This document shows positions 8,501-16,700 of a stretch of DNA of 64,000 nucleotides, one piece after another. Under the pieces are notes generated by a model, which searched no databases, had not been told where the DNA came from, and worked only from the letters and a program-made list of their open reading frames with translations. The stretch covers positions 1 to 64,000 of the forward strand of contig CAMDBI010000010.1 in assembly GCA_945889005.1 (NCBI GenBank), given 5' to 3'. How positions within the stretch are numbered: position 1 is the first letter of the stretch; each line of letters starts with the position of its first letter. Source of the DNA: Bacteroides fragilis (lineage in GTDB: Bacteria; Bacteroidota; Bacteroidia; Bacteroidales; DTGW01). A program made the translations under genes and the position numbers.

Positions 8501-11500
8501 CAAATGATGCTGGTAAAAATTGGTATGCACTACCTACACCTAACGCTTCAGCTAAGCAAGGAGCTATGTTTTTTACTGATGAAAATAATGGGTGGGTTGG
8601 TAATGGCGAGGGGCAAATACACAGAACCCCAAGTAGTGGCTGCTCCAAAGTAAGAGCCAATCTGGGTGCAACTACCCAATCTGTATGTGCCAATAGCTTC
8701 ATACTTCGCACTGATACCATACCAGTAAATTATCCTACATATTTTTGGACACCAGACAATTACACAGGAGCAAATTTGAATGTTACATCAACTGGAACCT
8801 ACAAAGTAAAAATAACCAACATTTGCGGCAGATCAGACTCATCGGCTCAAACAACTGTAACACTCAAACCAAAACCAACAGTATATGCAGGGCGTGATAC
8901 GGGTATATTAGTTAGTCAGTCGTTCGATATGTTGGCTGAGTCGAATGGCGATCAATTTGTTTGGTCTCCTTCAGACGACTTAGACAATAAAAACTTACTT
9001 ACTCCTCGCTACACACCTTTAGCAGAAGGAACTTTTACTAAAATAATTACAGCAACTAATACCACAAGTACTTGTTCGAATACTGATACTATTAAAATTG
9101 ATGTTTTCTCTTACGACAATTTGCCTTATGGCTGGTTCAGGCAAAAAGCACCGTCAACTTCTCCTACTTATAATGAATTTCTTGATATCTATTTTGTAGG
9201 CGATACAGGATATGCTATTACATCAACTAAACTTTATACATCACCAGATGGTGGTCAAAGTTGGGTTTTATTTGTAGGAGCTAATATACCAACTTCTCCA
9301 AAGAAAATACAATTTATTGATGCTAATAACGGATATATTCTAGGATCTACAAGTATTTCTAAGACTACAAATGGAGGAACATCTTGGACATCTATAGCTC
9401 TTCCTGCAGGGAGCTTTAATGACATGTTTTTCATAAGTACTGCTGCCGGATGGATAGTAGGTGAAGGTGGTGTAATAGCTAAAACTACAAATAGTGCATC
9501 AACATGGGTGTCTACAAACTTGTCTAACACTGAAATTAATATAAAAGCAGTACATTTTGAAACTACTTCGATAGGTTACGCTTGTGGATCGCCCGATATA
9601 TTTATGAAAACCGCTGATGGTGGTGCTAATTGGAATATTTATGACGATAAAATAATTAGCTCAAATCATATACTTAAAGATGTATTTTTTGTAAATAGCA
9701 CTACTGGTTGGATTATAGCTGAAAACAAAGTATATAAGACTATAAATAGTGGCACAAATTGGACAATACAACCACTATTCCATAACTTTTCTTTAGGCAG
9801 TTTATGGTTTATTGATTCAAACATCGGGTTTATTTCAACAAAAGATGGTATTTACCGCACTAATGATGGAGGTTCGCAATGGTCATATTTATCAGTATCG
9901 GCAGGTAGCGACTTCCAATTTAACTCAGTAATGTTTAAAGATGCTCATAATGGTTGGGTTGCCGGTACACAAGGTCGTATATACCGCACTGGCTTTGGAG
10001 GTTGCTTTTACAAACCAGAGCTAAATATTGCTCCAAATACTTATGTATGTAGTGGCGATAGCATTACACTTAATGCCGAAACATCAATAAAAAACAAGAA
10101 CTGTACATTTGCATGGTACAAAAATGATGTTCTTACTTCACTGACAAGTCCTAGCATAAGAGTTCCGGGTGTTGGAGGTGATAAATATAAGGTAAATGTC
10201 ACAAACTTATGTAATACTGTAGCATCCGATACATTCAATATAAGCAATTACGCGACAATGTCTGTTAATGCCGGAAATGATGCATCAATTTGTAGTGACT
10301 CAGCACTACAACTAAGTGTAAATGCAGCTTCTGCAGTTTCATACACATGGTCGCCAGAAGATTTCAGACTCAATAATATAAATATTCAGAATCCAAGCTT
10401 CACAACATTCGGTGCACGTGATACTGGTACTTTTACATATACAGTTGAAGTTACAAGTTCAGATGGCTGTAAAATGAATGACAGTGTATCTGTAAGAGTA
10501 AGACCACTTCCATCTACAAATATATTCCTTTCAGAAGATAATACTTGTATTGAAGACTCTGTAACACTTTCTTTGATTGATTATAATTCAAACACTGTTT
10601 ATGATTGGAATATGGGAGATGCAGCTTATCGAGAAGTTGGTACTTCAGGAAACATTAAAACATTTAAAATGAAATGGCCATCATCAGGGTTAAAATATAT
10701 ACAATTAAAAGCTGATCATGATGGATGCTCAGTACCAGATGGTATTGATTCAATTTTTGTAAAACAAACACCTGTAGCAACATTTAACATTGATTCATCT
10801 GCTTGTGCTGAAGACGATACAATATTTGCAACATTTACTGGAGGTGCTACTGGTGCAGCTATATTTAACTGGGATTTTAATGGCGGAATAGTTTTAGAAA
10901 CATCTGGCTTTGATAAAAAATTAAAATATCAAACAGGTGGTATAAAGAATGTAAATCTGTCAATAATTGATAATGGTTGTAGCTCAACAGTTTTTAGCAA
11001 ACCTATAAATATTATTTCGCTTCCTTCATCAAACATATATTTTTCTCAATCTGAAGCATGTAGCAATGATTCAATAATACTTTCATTACCACAATTCTCT
11101 CAAAATACAATATATGATTGGAATATGGGTGATGCCGCTTATGCAGAAAATAGCATTTCAGGCAATACAAAATCATTTAAATTAAAATGGTCAACACCTG
11201 GATTAAAATCAGTGTCTTTGTCTGCCAATAATGAAGGATGTTATGCAACTGATGGCAACGCTACTATTACCATCAAACAATCTCCGTTTGCATCATTTAA
11301 TATAAAAAGTAATGCTTGTGCAAATAAAGATATTTTAACAGCGGCATTTACAGGAATAGCTTCAAACAATGCTACATTAAATTGGAATACTGATGGTGGC
11401 ACAATTGTTGAAACAATTGGGGTTGATAAGAAAATAAAATATTCATCAGGTGGATTGAAGAATATCAAACTCTCAATAAATGATATCGGATGTAGCTCAA

Positions 11501-12426
11501 ACGAAGCATTAATGACTGTTAATGTTACATATCCATACAAAACGCCTATTTGTATGGTAACTGTCGACATAGAAACCGGAAATAATATGGTAGTATGGGA
11601 GCGTAAACAAGATGCAGGTATTCAAGAATACAAAGTATATCGCCAAAGTTCAGTTGCAAATGTATACAATTTGCTCACTACTTTGCCTTATAGCCAATTA
11701 AGTGTATTTGTCGACACTTCATCAAATCACGAACAACACTCTGAATTGTACAAAATCACTACTGTTGATACTTGTGGCAATGAATTACCTCTCGATTCGG
11801 CTCAATATCACAAAACAATTTTCTTACAATATGTAAGTACAGTAGGAGGTGTTAATCTGACATGGCAAAAATACGAAGTTGAAAATGGCGAATTATTATT
11901 CAATAGTTATGTAATCTACAAAGGATCTGATTCGAGCAAATTGAAAGTAGTGAATGCCGTTGCCTCTCAGATAAGCAATTATACCGACAATGACCCAGAA
12001 GCATTTGTCAAGAAAATGTATTATAGAGTAGCTGGCGTAAGACCAAATGAGTGTATTCCTGCTGGTTTTCTCAAAGCAAACTCTGGTCCGTTTAGCCATT
12101 CGATTTCAAACTTAGAAGATAACAGATTGCGTTCTACTACTAATATTAATAACGAAAACAGACCTCAATTTGCCTTTATAGTTAACCCTAATCCTATAAT
12201 TAACTCTTTTAAAATAGATTGTTACACGACAGGTAAAGGAAATTTAAAGATCAATATACTTGATATTACAGGTCGTTCCATTGCTATACTTTACAACAAA
12301 AATGTTACAGAAGGCCACCAAATTATCGATATCGATAAAAATAATTATAATTTGAGAAAAGGACTTTATTACGTTAAAGTGGCATACAATGGAGTAGTTT
12401 CAGTTAAGAAAGTAGTAGTTCAATAA
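5539..12426 (+). CDS. Giant T9SS-secreted protein with SBBP, Ig, YCF48 and PKD-like domains
   Basis: A 2295-aa secreted protein. It has a signal peptide (residues 1-20, ending IVAQ) and SBBP-type beta-propeller repeats (about 25-490). Three Ig-like modules with the CQ..A..SV.A.G and YYCK patterns follow (about 495-750). A first YCF48/BNR-like propeller with repeated GWAVG and TxxGGxxW signatures spans about 753-1035, and a second about 1196-1490. Then come PKD/Ig-like modules, two of which are a 171-residue tandem duplication (10507-11532), and a fibronectin-like region (about 2005-2200). The end is a type A T9SS sorting domain (about 2212-2295: VNPNPIINSFKID, GLYYVKVAYNG). It is presumably exported by the T9SS and attached to or released from the surface. 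Ligand and function are unknown. An AAAAAAGG ribosome-binding region precedes the ATG. Confidence 0.9.
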   Translation: MKKLSILIGFILSIYSIVAQDFDFAKRIQTNAASSKAITLADASGNTYVIGSYSGLSYFNIPGSGGNFTSAGAYDVFITKYSSTGILNSIAYSGGADNAYAAAAQIDAAGNIYVVGSFYGTVSFGSFSLTSSGENDMFIAKFSTSTWSWIWVKKVGGTGGDSANDVDCTSDGSAIYVTGLFSGSSIILPDGNKLYNYTLSTYLDGVLMKFDGDGNYLLNKHFTGSLNDIPLSVVVKSSTDVYVSGYFNSSNFKPTESLNSYNTIGSNDIFLARFKNVLHSYSYPPIGFYYSFDLTSCQTLGSAGNDILSDMVARGSNITLVGDCYYGLNIGGITYSSPSYYDGFIVDFNSSMGLNWCKYISGKTSINDYAQSIATDASSNIYISGRTVSYTIDLDPGIETKNFTRTSGSSMVYMVKLNSLGEYIWGGARNNSSSYSYIQDITITPTGDQLMSGVFKETIDANMSPIAITDLTDAAANYDIYFAKYKCSTPVISVQPTLLKRCTGESASFSVTATGVDLQYQWYLNGIAISGATSSTYSIASVANSNYGSYYCKISTLCTSVQSNSVTLSSDPQVTTTDPSSIPVCQGAAKTISVTASGTAPITYQWYQNSSAIGGAITNTYSISSMASGNAGTYYCKVTNPSCSSGVNSSPVALSFNNNTISISSHPSDTSKDIGKTASFTVGISGLGSFTYVWKKNGVAISGAANSSSYSKSNLDYTDAGNYSCTVSSTCASPVTTDAATLTINEPFNYSDGWSKQIEINNTYIIDINFINKFDGIATSGIGILNTRDGGYTWNTTEVNYYPQSIHRLSSDYAWIAAKGIVFKWFPEGYWKEKPLPGGITEQLYDVFFLNENEGWAVGNSGIVARTSNGGEDWDILNYNSSFNVLLKSVVFINSNLGFACGQYGVYKTTDGGLNWVETYYNSTYSFNDITYTGSTLYAVGTKGSTVRSVNLGDKWTLKLLATSTNEKVRFINDSVGWVANWFNTFYTNDAGKNWYALPTPNASAKQGAMFFTDENNGWVGNGEGQIHRTPSSGCSKVRANLGATTQSVCANSFILRTDTIPVNYPTYFWTPDNYTGANLNVTSTGTYKVKITNICGRSDSSAQTTVTLKPKPTVYAGRDTGILVSQSFDMLAESNGDQFVWSPSDDLDNKNLLTPRYTPLAEGTFTKIITATNTTSTCSNTDTIKIDVFSYDNLPYGWFRQKAPSTSPTYNEFLDIYFVGDTGYAITSTKLYTSPDGGQSWVLFVGANIPTSPKKIQFIDANNGYILGSTSISKTTNGGTSWTSIALPAGSFNDMFFISTAAGWIVGEGGVIAKTTNSASTWVSTNLSNTEINIKAVHFETTSIGYACGSPDIFMKTADGGANWNIYDDKIISSNHILKDVFFVNSTTGWIIAENKVYKTINSGTNWTIQPLFHNFSLGSLWFIDSNIGFISTKDGIYRTNDGGSQWSYLSVSAGSDFQFNSVMFKDAHNGWVAGTQGRIYRTGFGGCFYKPELNIAPNTYVCSGDSITLNAETSIKNKNCTFAWYKNDVLTSLTSPSIRVPGVGGDKYKVNVTNLCNTVASDTFNISNYATMSVNAGNDASICSDSALQLSVNAASAVSYTWSPEDFRLNNINIQNPSFTTFGARDTGTFTYTVEVTSSDGCKMNDSVSVRVRPLPSTNIFLSEDNTCIEDSVTLSLIDYNSNTVYDWNMGDAAYREVGTSGNIKTFKMKWPSSGLKYIQLKADHDGCSVPDGIDSIFVKQTPVATFNIDSSACAEDDTIFATFTGGATGAAIFNWDFNGGIVLETSGFDKKLKYQTGGIKNVNLSIIDNGCSSTVFSKPINIISLPSSNIYFSQSEACSNDSIILSLPQFSQNTIYDWNMGDAAYAENSISGNTKSFKLKWSTPGLKSVSLSANNEGCYATDGNATITIKQSPFASFNIKSNACANKDILTAAFTGIASNNATLNWNTDGGTIVETIGVDKKIKYSSGGLKNIKLSINDIGCSSNEALMTVNVTYPYKTPICMVTVDIETGNNMVVWERKQDAGIQEYKVYRQSSVANVYNLLTTLPYSQLSVFVDTSSNHEQHSELYKITTVDTCGNELPLDSAQYHKTIFLQYVSTVGGVNLTWQKYEVENGELLFNSYVIYKGSDSSKLKVVNAVASQISNYTDNDPEAFVKKMYYRVAGVRPNECIPAGFLKANSGPFSHSISNLEDNRLRSTTNINNENRPQFAFIVNPNPIINSFKIDCYTTGKGNLKINILDITGRSIAILYNKNVTEGHQIIDIDKNNYNLRKGLYYVKVAYNGVVSVKKVVVQ
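10507..11532 (+). repeat. 171-residue tandem duplication inside giant 1
   Basis: Two consecutive units with a period of 513 bp (starts 10507 and 11020). Both begin LPS(T/S)NI, contain an identical YDWNMGDAAY and continue through a second half with FNI(D/K)S.AC and a closing GG(I/L)KN(V/I) segment. Divergence elsewhere shows an old in-frame duplication. Confidence 0.85.
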
Positions 12427-12471
12427 AACAACTGAATTATACGAATTGAGGATTAATAATGCCGTTGACTC

Positions 12472-12505
12472 AGTTGCTGAGCATGGTCGAAGCATTAGTC
12501 AACGG
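12472..12505. repeat. Inverted repeat downstream of giant 1
   Basis: CCGTTGACT (12472-12480) pairs perfectly with AGTCAACGG (12497-12505). The interior contains TGCTGAGCATGGTCGAAGCA, resembling the CTGAGCG-type palindromic intergenic repeats common in Bacteroidota. It may serve as the 3' hairpin of giant gene 1. Confidence 0.6.
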
Positions 12506-12539
12506 TGGTATTATCTCATATTCTTTACATTTCGCACTT

Positions 12540-12591
12540 GGCTGGCGCGCGTCTGTGACGCGTGCCTTTACCTACCGTCGTTTGTAACGAC
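12540..12591 (-). repeat. Shortened inverted copy of the structured repeat
   Basis: Read on the minus strand it follows the same order as the full copies: a GTCGTT...AACGAC mini-hairpin, then AAAGGCACGC...GCGCGCCAGCC. The central part is reduced to about 8 nt. It is therefore a degenerate member of the family at 12755 and 13560. Confidence 0.6.
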
Positions 12592-12708
12592 ATATATAAA
12601 TATACCCTCCACTAGTCGTACGTTTTCCATTTTCTCGATATTAAACAAACATCTAAAACATAAGCCAATTCAGCATAATTCCTTGCAGAACTGAACAAAT
12701 AATCGCTG

Positions 12709-12735
12709 CTTGCGCTCGTTTGCAACGAGTGCAAG
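12709..12735. repeat. Hairpin CTTGC-CTCGTT / AACGAG-GCAAG
   Basis: A 12-bp stem with one internal mismatch and a TGC loop. It shares the core CGTTTGCAACG with the repeat family next to it, so it may be a decayed fragment of that family. Confidence 0.55.
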
Positions 12736-12754
12736 TAATATATTTTGCATATCG

Positions 12755-12869
12755 GCAATTGTCGTTGCAAACGACTGTCGTAAAAGGCACGCATTGCAAC
12801 CAAACAAAGAGAGCTCAGCGAAGCTAAATGCGCGCCAGCCTTCGTTGCGAACATCTGCGCCAGCTGGGG
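12755..12869 (+). repeat. Structured direct repeat, left copy
   Basis: A 115-bp unit, nearly identical to 13560-13671 apart from one short indel and two visible base substitutions. It has internal palindromes: GTCGTT-GCA-AACGAC, then GGCACGCATT pairing with AATGCGCGCC at 9 of 10 positions, and CCAGC pairing with GCTGG at the end. It stops sharply at the GGGG. Confidence 0.9.
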
Positions 12870-12930
12870 CTTTTGTATCATACTACTCCGATCAATCGCT
12901 AAAAGCATTTAAATTGTTTTGAAAATTTCG

Positions 12931-12938
12931 TACATTTG
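12931..12938 (+). promoter_or_regulatory. -7 box of the toxin-antitoxin operon
   Basis: TACATTTG matches TAnnTTTG. A T-rich -33 region lies about 20 nt upstream. The antitoxin ATG follows after 27 nt, preceded by TAAAGG. Confidence 0.55.
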
Positions 12939-12965
12939 CATTATATAAACAATTAAAGGTAATTT

Positions 12966-13184
12966 ATGAAGCCAGTTACTGTATATGTGCCTGACAAACA
13001 AATCCATTTTTTTATGGAGCTTGTTAATAACCTTCATTTTAAAACAAAAAATGAAGATGTTAATATTAACCTAACTGATGCTCACAAAAAAATTCTAGAT
13101 CAACGCTTAGCCAATTACCAAAACAATCCTAATAGTTATATAAACTGGGACGATGTGCAAAAGGATATTGAAAAAATTCTATGA
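12966..13184 (+). CDS. Antitoxin of a RelE/ParE-type module
   Basis: A 72-aa product. The N-terminal part (MKPVTVYVPDKQIHFFMELV) resembles the beta-strand/helix start of small Bacteroidota antitoxins. The C-terminal half (DQRLANYQNNPNSYINWDDV) is typical of addiction-module antitoxin segments that wrap the toxin. Its stop overlaps the toxin start by 4 nt, the usual coupling. By analogy with the family it would neutralise the toxin and may autoregulate the operon, but no DNA-binding motif is obvious by eye. The pair sits between two near-identical 113-bp repeats. Confidence 0.75.
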   Translation: MKPVTVYVPDKQIHFFMELVNNLHFKTKNEDVNINLTDAHKKILDQRLANYQNNPNSYINWDDVQKDIEKIL

Positions 13185-13489
13185 GCTACAAAATTTTAAT
13201 TGATCCGATTGCCCGACTCGATATACTTCAAAGTTCAATATGGTATAATGAACAACAACCCGGATTAGGTCGCCGATTCTACAACAGTGTAAAGCAATCT
13301 ATAAAAAATATTAAAAGCAATCCATACCAATACCAACTTAGATATAATGCCCTGAGAATGGCACTCGTGCAAAAATTCCCATTTATGGTTATGTACATTA
13401 TAGACGAAAATAAAAAACAAATAGCCATTACTGCTGTTCTCCATACAAGCCGAAACCCCAATATCTGGAACGAACGCACACAATATTAA
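13181..13489 (+). CDS. RelE/ParE-family toxin
   Basis: A 102-aa product with the family layout: the N-terminal strand YKILIDPIARLDI, a helix with WYNEQQPGLGRRFYNSV (about residues 27-43), the middle strand NPYQYQLRYNALRMALVQKFPFMVMYIID, and the terminal strand AITAVLHTSRNP. This family contains mRNA interferases (RelE) and gyrase inhibitors (ParE), and the sequence alone does not decide which. Translation is coupled to the antitoxin. A strong hairpin terminator starts at the stop codon. No frameshift or internal stop is present, so it is likely intact. Confidence 0.85.
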   Translation: MSYKILIDPIARLDILQSSIWYNEQQPGLGRRFYNSVKQSIKNIKSNPYQYQLRYNALRMALVQKFPFMVMYIIDENKKQIAITAVLHTSRNPNIWNERTQY

Positions 13490-13527
13490 ATGCAAAAAGC
13501 CCCGGTTTCCCGAGGCTCTTTGCATTT
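13488..13527. terminator. Strong terminator after the toxin gene
   Basis: AAATGCAAA/TTTGCATTT outer stem with an AGCC-CGG/CCG-GGCT inner stem and a TTTC loop. It overlaps the toxin stop codon and separates the module from the right-hand repeat. Confidence 0.85.
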
Positions 13528-13559
13528 ATTTCCTGTCTATTCTCACAAACCGTTGCTCC

Positions 13560-13671
13560 GCAATTGTCGTTGCAAGCGACTTAAAAAGGCACGCATTGCA
13601 ACCGAACAAAGAGAGCTCAGCGAAGCTAAATGCGCGCCAGCCTTCGTTGCGAACATCTGCGCCAGCTGGGG
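13560..13671 (+). repeat. Structured direct repeat, right copy
   Basis: A 112-bp near-identical copy of 12755-12869 in the same orientation. Outside the unit the flanks of the two copies differ completely, so the repeat ends are well defined. It lies 50 bp from the stop codon of giant gene 2. Confidence 0.9.
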
Positions 13672-13720
13672 GGTCTACGTCGGATTTTCGTGATATTTAC
13701 AACATATACAAAACAAGTTT

Positions 13721-16700
13721 CTATTGTACGGCTATTTTTTCGAAATACAATATCTTGCCTGCACTGTCCGATATTCTTATATGATACATACCTGCGGGAA
13801 TATCGGCAATTGACATTGTTTCTACGGTTCCAATATTTCCGGCATTCGTCACGATTTGTTTCACCAATTGACCGTCGATATTGTACAATCTAATATTCAC
13901 CTCACCTTTGCTCCATTTTTTATTGACTATCTGGAGCAATTTATTTGTAACCGGATTGGGGTATACCTGCCAAGCATCTTGAGTCGATTGCTCGACACTT
14001 GTACCCGATTCTATCATTTCGACCGAATCGGTGTCAATACATCCATCGTTCGAAGTAACTGTAACCCAGTACCAACCCGGATTAATTACTATAATGGTAC
14101 GTGTCGATAGGGCATTGCTCCATAAATAGGAAGCATAACCGGCTCCGGCATCCAGGGTTCGCGGCGGTGTATAAGTAATCTTTCCCCCTAGATTAACTCT
14201 TGGATTTTCGAACATGAAAAAAGTCTTTTTCAAGGTGTCGTTCATCTGATCTTTGTCGCCCGTGTATTTTGCAAAAACCGAAAGCGAGTTGCTGCCTACT
14301 ACCATTTTACTTGCAAAATTTGAAGCATTGTATTTGATCGACGAACCACTATTGAGCGCCGATTGCAGGCTAATAGTTTCGGAAAAAACTTGTTTATTGA
14401 GAACAAACCCAACGGTAAACTGTTCGTTTTGAGGAATTGCTTCTGAACTGTTGTTCTGTATATCGAACGAAAATGTTTTGAAATCGTTGCTACAAACACT
14501 TAGCCCAATTGGCAGATTGATTGGAGCAATATCGGTAAACAAATAATACAAATATACCGTATCGCTATCGACACACGATGTAGCAGGGTCGGTAACTGTT
14601 ACATGAAACCAACCCCGGTTATTGGCACTTAGGGTCGAAGCTGTTGAATTGTCGTTCCACAAATAGCTATAAGAAGCATCGGTCTGTGGATTCAATATAT
14701 AAGGCAAAGCATTGGCTCTAATAGTGTCGTTTTGGTTGCCAAAATTGACTACTGGCGCATTTTTTACAACTACTGTTGTCGAAGCTGTGGTGTTTGAAGA
14801 AGTATTGCCATATTCTAAAGCAATGGTAAACGATACAGACTCATTGTTACTAGTTTGGTCAAATACAATGTTATTGAAGTTTAATATAGCTGCGCTTCCT
14901 GCAGCAATATCGTTTTCGGGATTGATTAGCTGGTTTTTCACCTCTGCGGAGCCTATTTGATAACTAATAGTAATATTATCGCTTTTCAAAATTGGATGGA
15001 TACCGTTGTTTTTAATATTTAGTGATGCCGATTTGCTACCCACGCATACTTCTGCAGGTAACTGGGCGTTCTCGAGACTAAGGTTATGTATATAGCGGCT
15101 AACCTCCAAGGTATCGAACCCACTACACAAACTACTATTGTCGGTAATCACCACTGAATATAAACCCTCAGTCGAAACCGAAATGCTTTGACTGGTAGCT
15201 CCTGTATTCCATTGGTAACGATAATTTCCAGCCCCGGCATCGATCGTGTGTGGCAAAGGAATGGTAATCGACGACTGACCCGAAGCAAGGTTGACAATGG
15301 GAATATTATTAAACGCTATAGTTCTGCTCATTGTATCATTGGCTTGATTGATATCATGAACAGTAACTATTTTTGCTTGAATTGAATTAGAACCTAATAT
15401 AAAATTATTTTTTATTCCCTTTATGTATAGCTTTTGAATCATTCCCTGATTTAAATCACTTAATAGCATGATACTATCCATTTTACTTACAGTATTATTC
15501 AGTAAAATCGATAATTTGATATATTCACCATAATAAAAAGGAATATCTCCAATATTCTCAACTTCAACAGCAATAGAATCAGATTTTGTTAAACATGGAG
15601 CCGAAACAGTATTGATCGAATTTATTTTAATATCTGGTTTGTAAACAATTACATAAACAGTATCATATGCTTTGCAAAGGGTACTTACATTAGTTACTCT
15701 AACATTAAATTTCGCAGTATTTACTACATTTAATGTTGCATTTGTAGAACCATCGCTCCACAGATATTCTGAACCTGAGCTCGTTGCATCCAAAACAATG
15801 GAACCATAGCTTATAACTGTATCTACTCCAGAACCAATATCTACAAATGGTTTGTCAAGTATTTCTATTACTTTATATGCTGTATCATTGTCGTGAACAG
15901 CATCTTCAATAGTTTTATTATAAAATTTTAAATTATTGGAACCTAACTCTAAACCTCCTATACTTAATGTTTGCTTAAGTACATTGCCGGGTTCTAAATT
16001 TGATGTGAGGGTAACAATTTTATCAACCTCTAGTAAATTGTTCGATTGATAAACAAAACCTACTTGTGAGCCTGCTGCATAGGTTATATTTCCAATATTG
16101 GTCATTTCTACCTCAATTGTCTTCAAATCGCCATTGCAATATACATCATTTCCTCCCACACTAGAAATAGATACATCGGGCGAACGAAGATTTACATATA
16201 CGGTATCGTCGTCGAAGCATCCGGTTGAGGCATTGGTTACACGAGCATAAAACCAATCGCTAAGCTCAACTGAATAATATCGACTGCCTATTTCGTCGTA
16301 CCATCTGTAAATATAATTGCTACCATAACCTGCATCGAGATTATAGGGGTATGTTACAGTAAGGGTATCGTTTACTCCTCCAAAATCGACAATGGGTCGA
16401 CTTTTGATTACAACAGTTTTGGTTATCGTATCATTACTGCTTCGCAAATCTCCTGTTTTTCTGACAAATACTTTGATTTTACTTGTTCCAATGGGCAAGT
16501 AAATATCGAAATTTTTTAAAGTATCATAAATAATTGACCCAGGAGTGTATGTAGTGCCTAAAATCCGCATCTTTGTTACTACATCACTACTATTTACCTG
16601 ATAACTGATAAAAACTGTATCTGTGGGTAAAAGATTTATATTTCCATTCTGCAAAATCTGAACCGGAATTTTTGTAAACAATCCACGGCATGTATCCGAT

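Larger units (their letters stand above)
12427..12965. other. Intergenic region with structured repeats
   Basis: A 539-bp region without a credible gene. From left to right it holds an inverted repeat at 12472-12505, an inverted and shortened copy of a structured repeat at 12540-12591, a hairpin at 12709-12735, a full repeat copy at 12755-12869 and the promoter of the toxin-antitoxin pair at 12931-12938. Short ORFs here are translations of the repeat. Confidence 0.75.

Noticed and set aside
12612-12922. Short ORFs on both strands, for example 12710-12922 and 12612-12908, and the matching 13596-13784
   Set aside because: They are translations of the structured repeat; the same peptide (for example NARQPSLRTSAPAG) appears from both repeat copies. 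There is no ribosome-binding site and no independent sign of coding.
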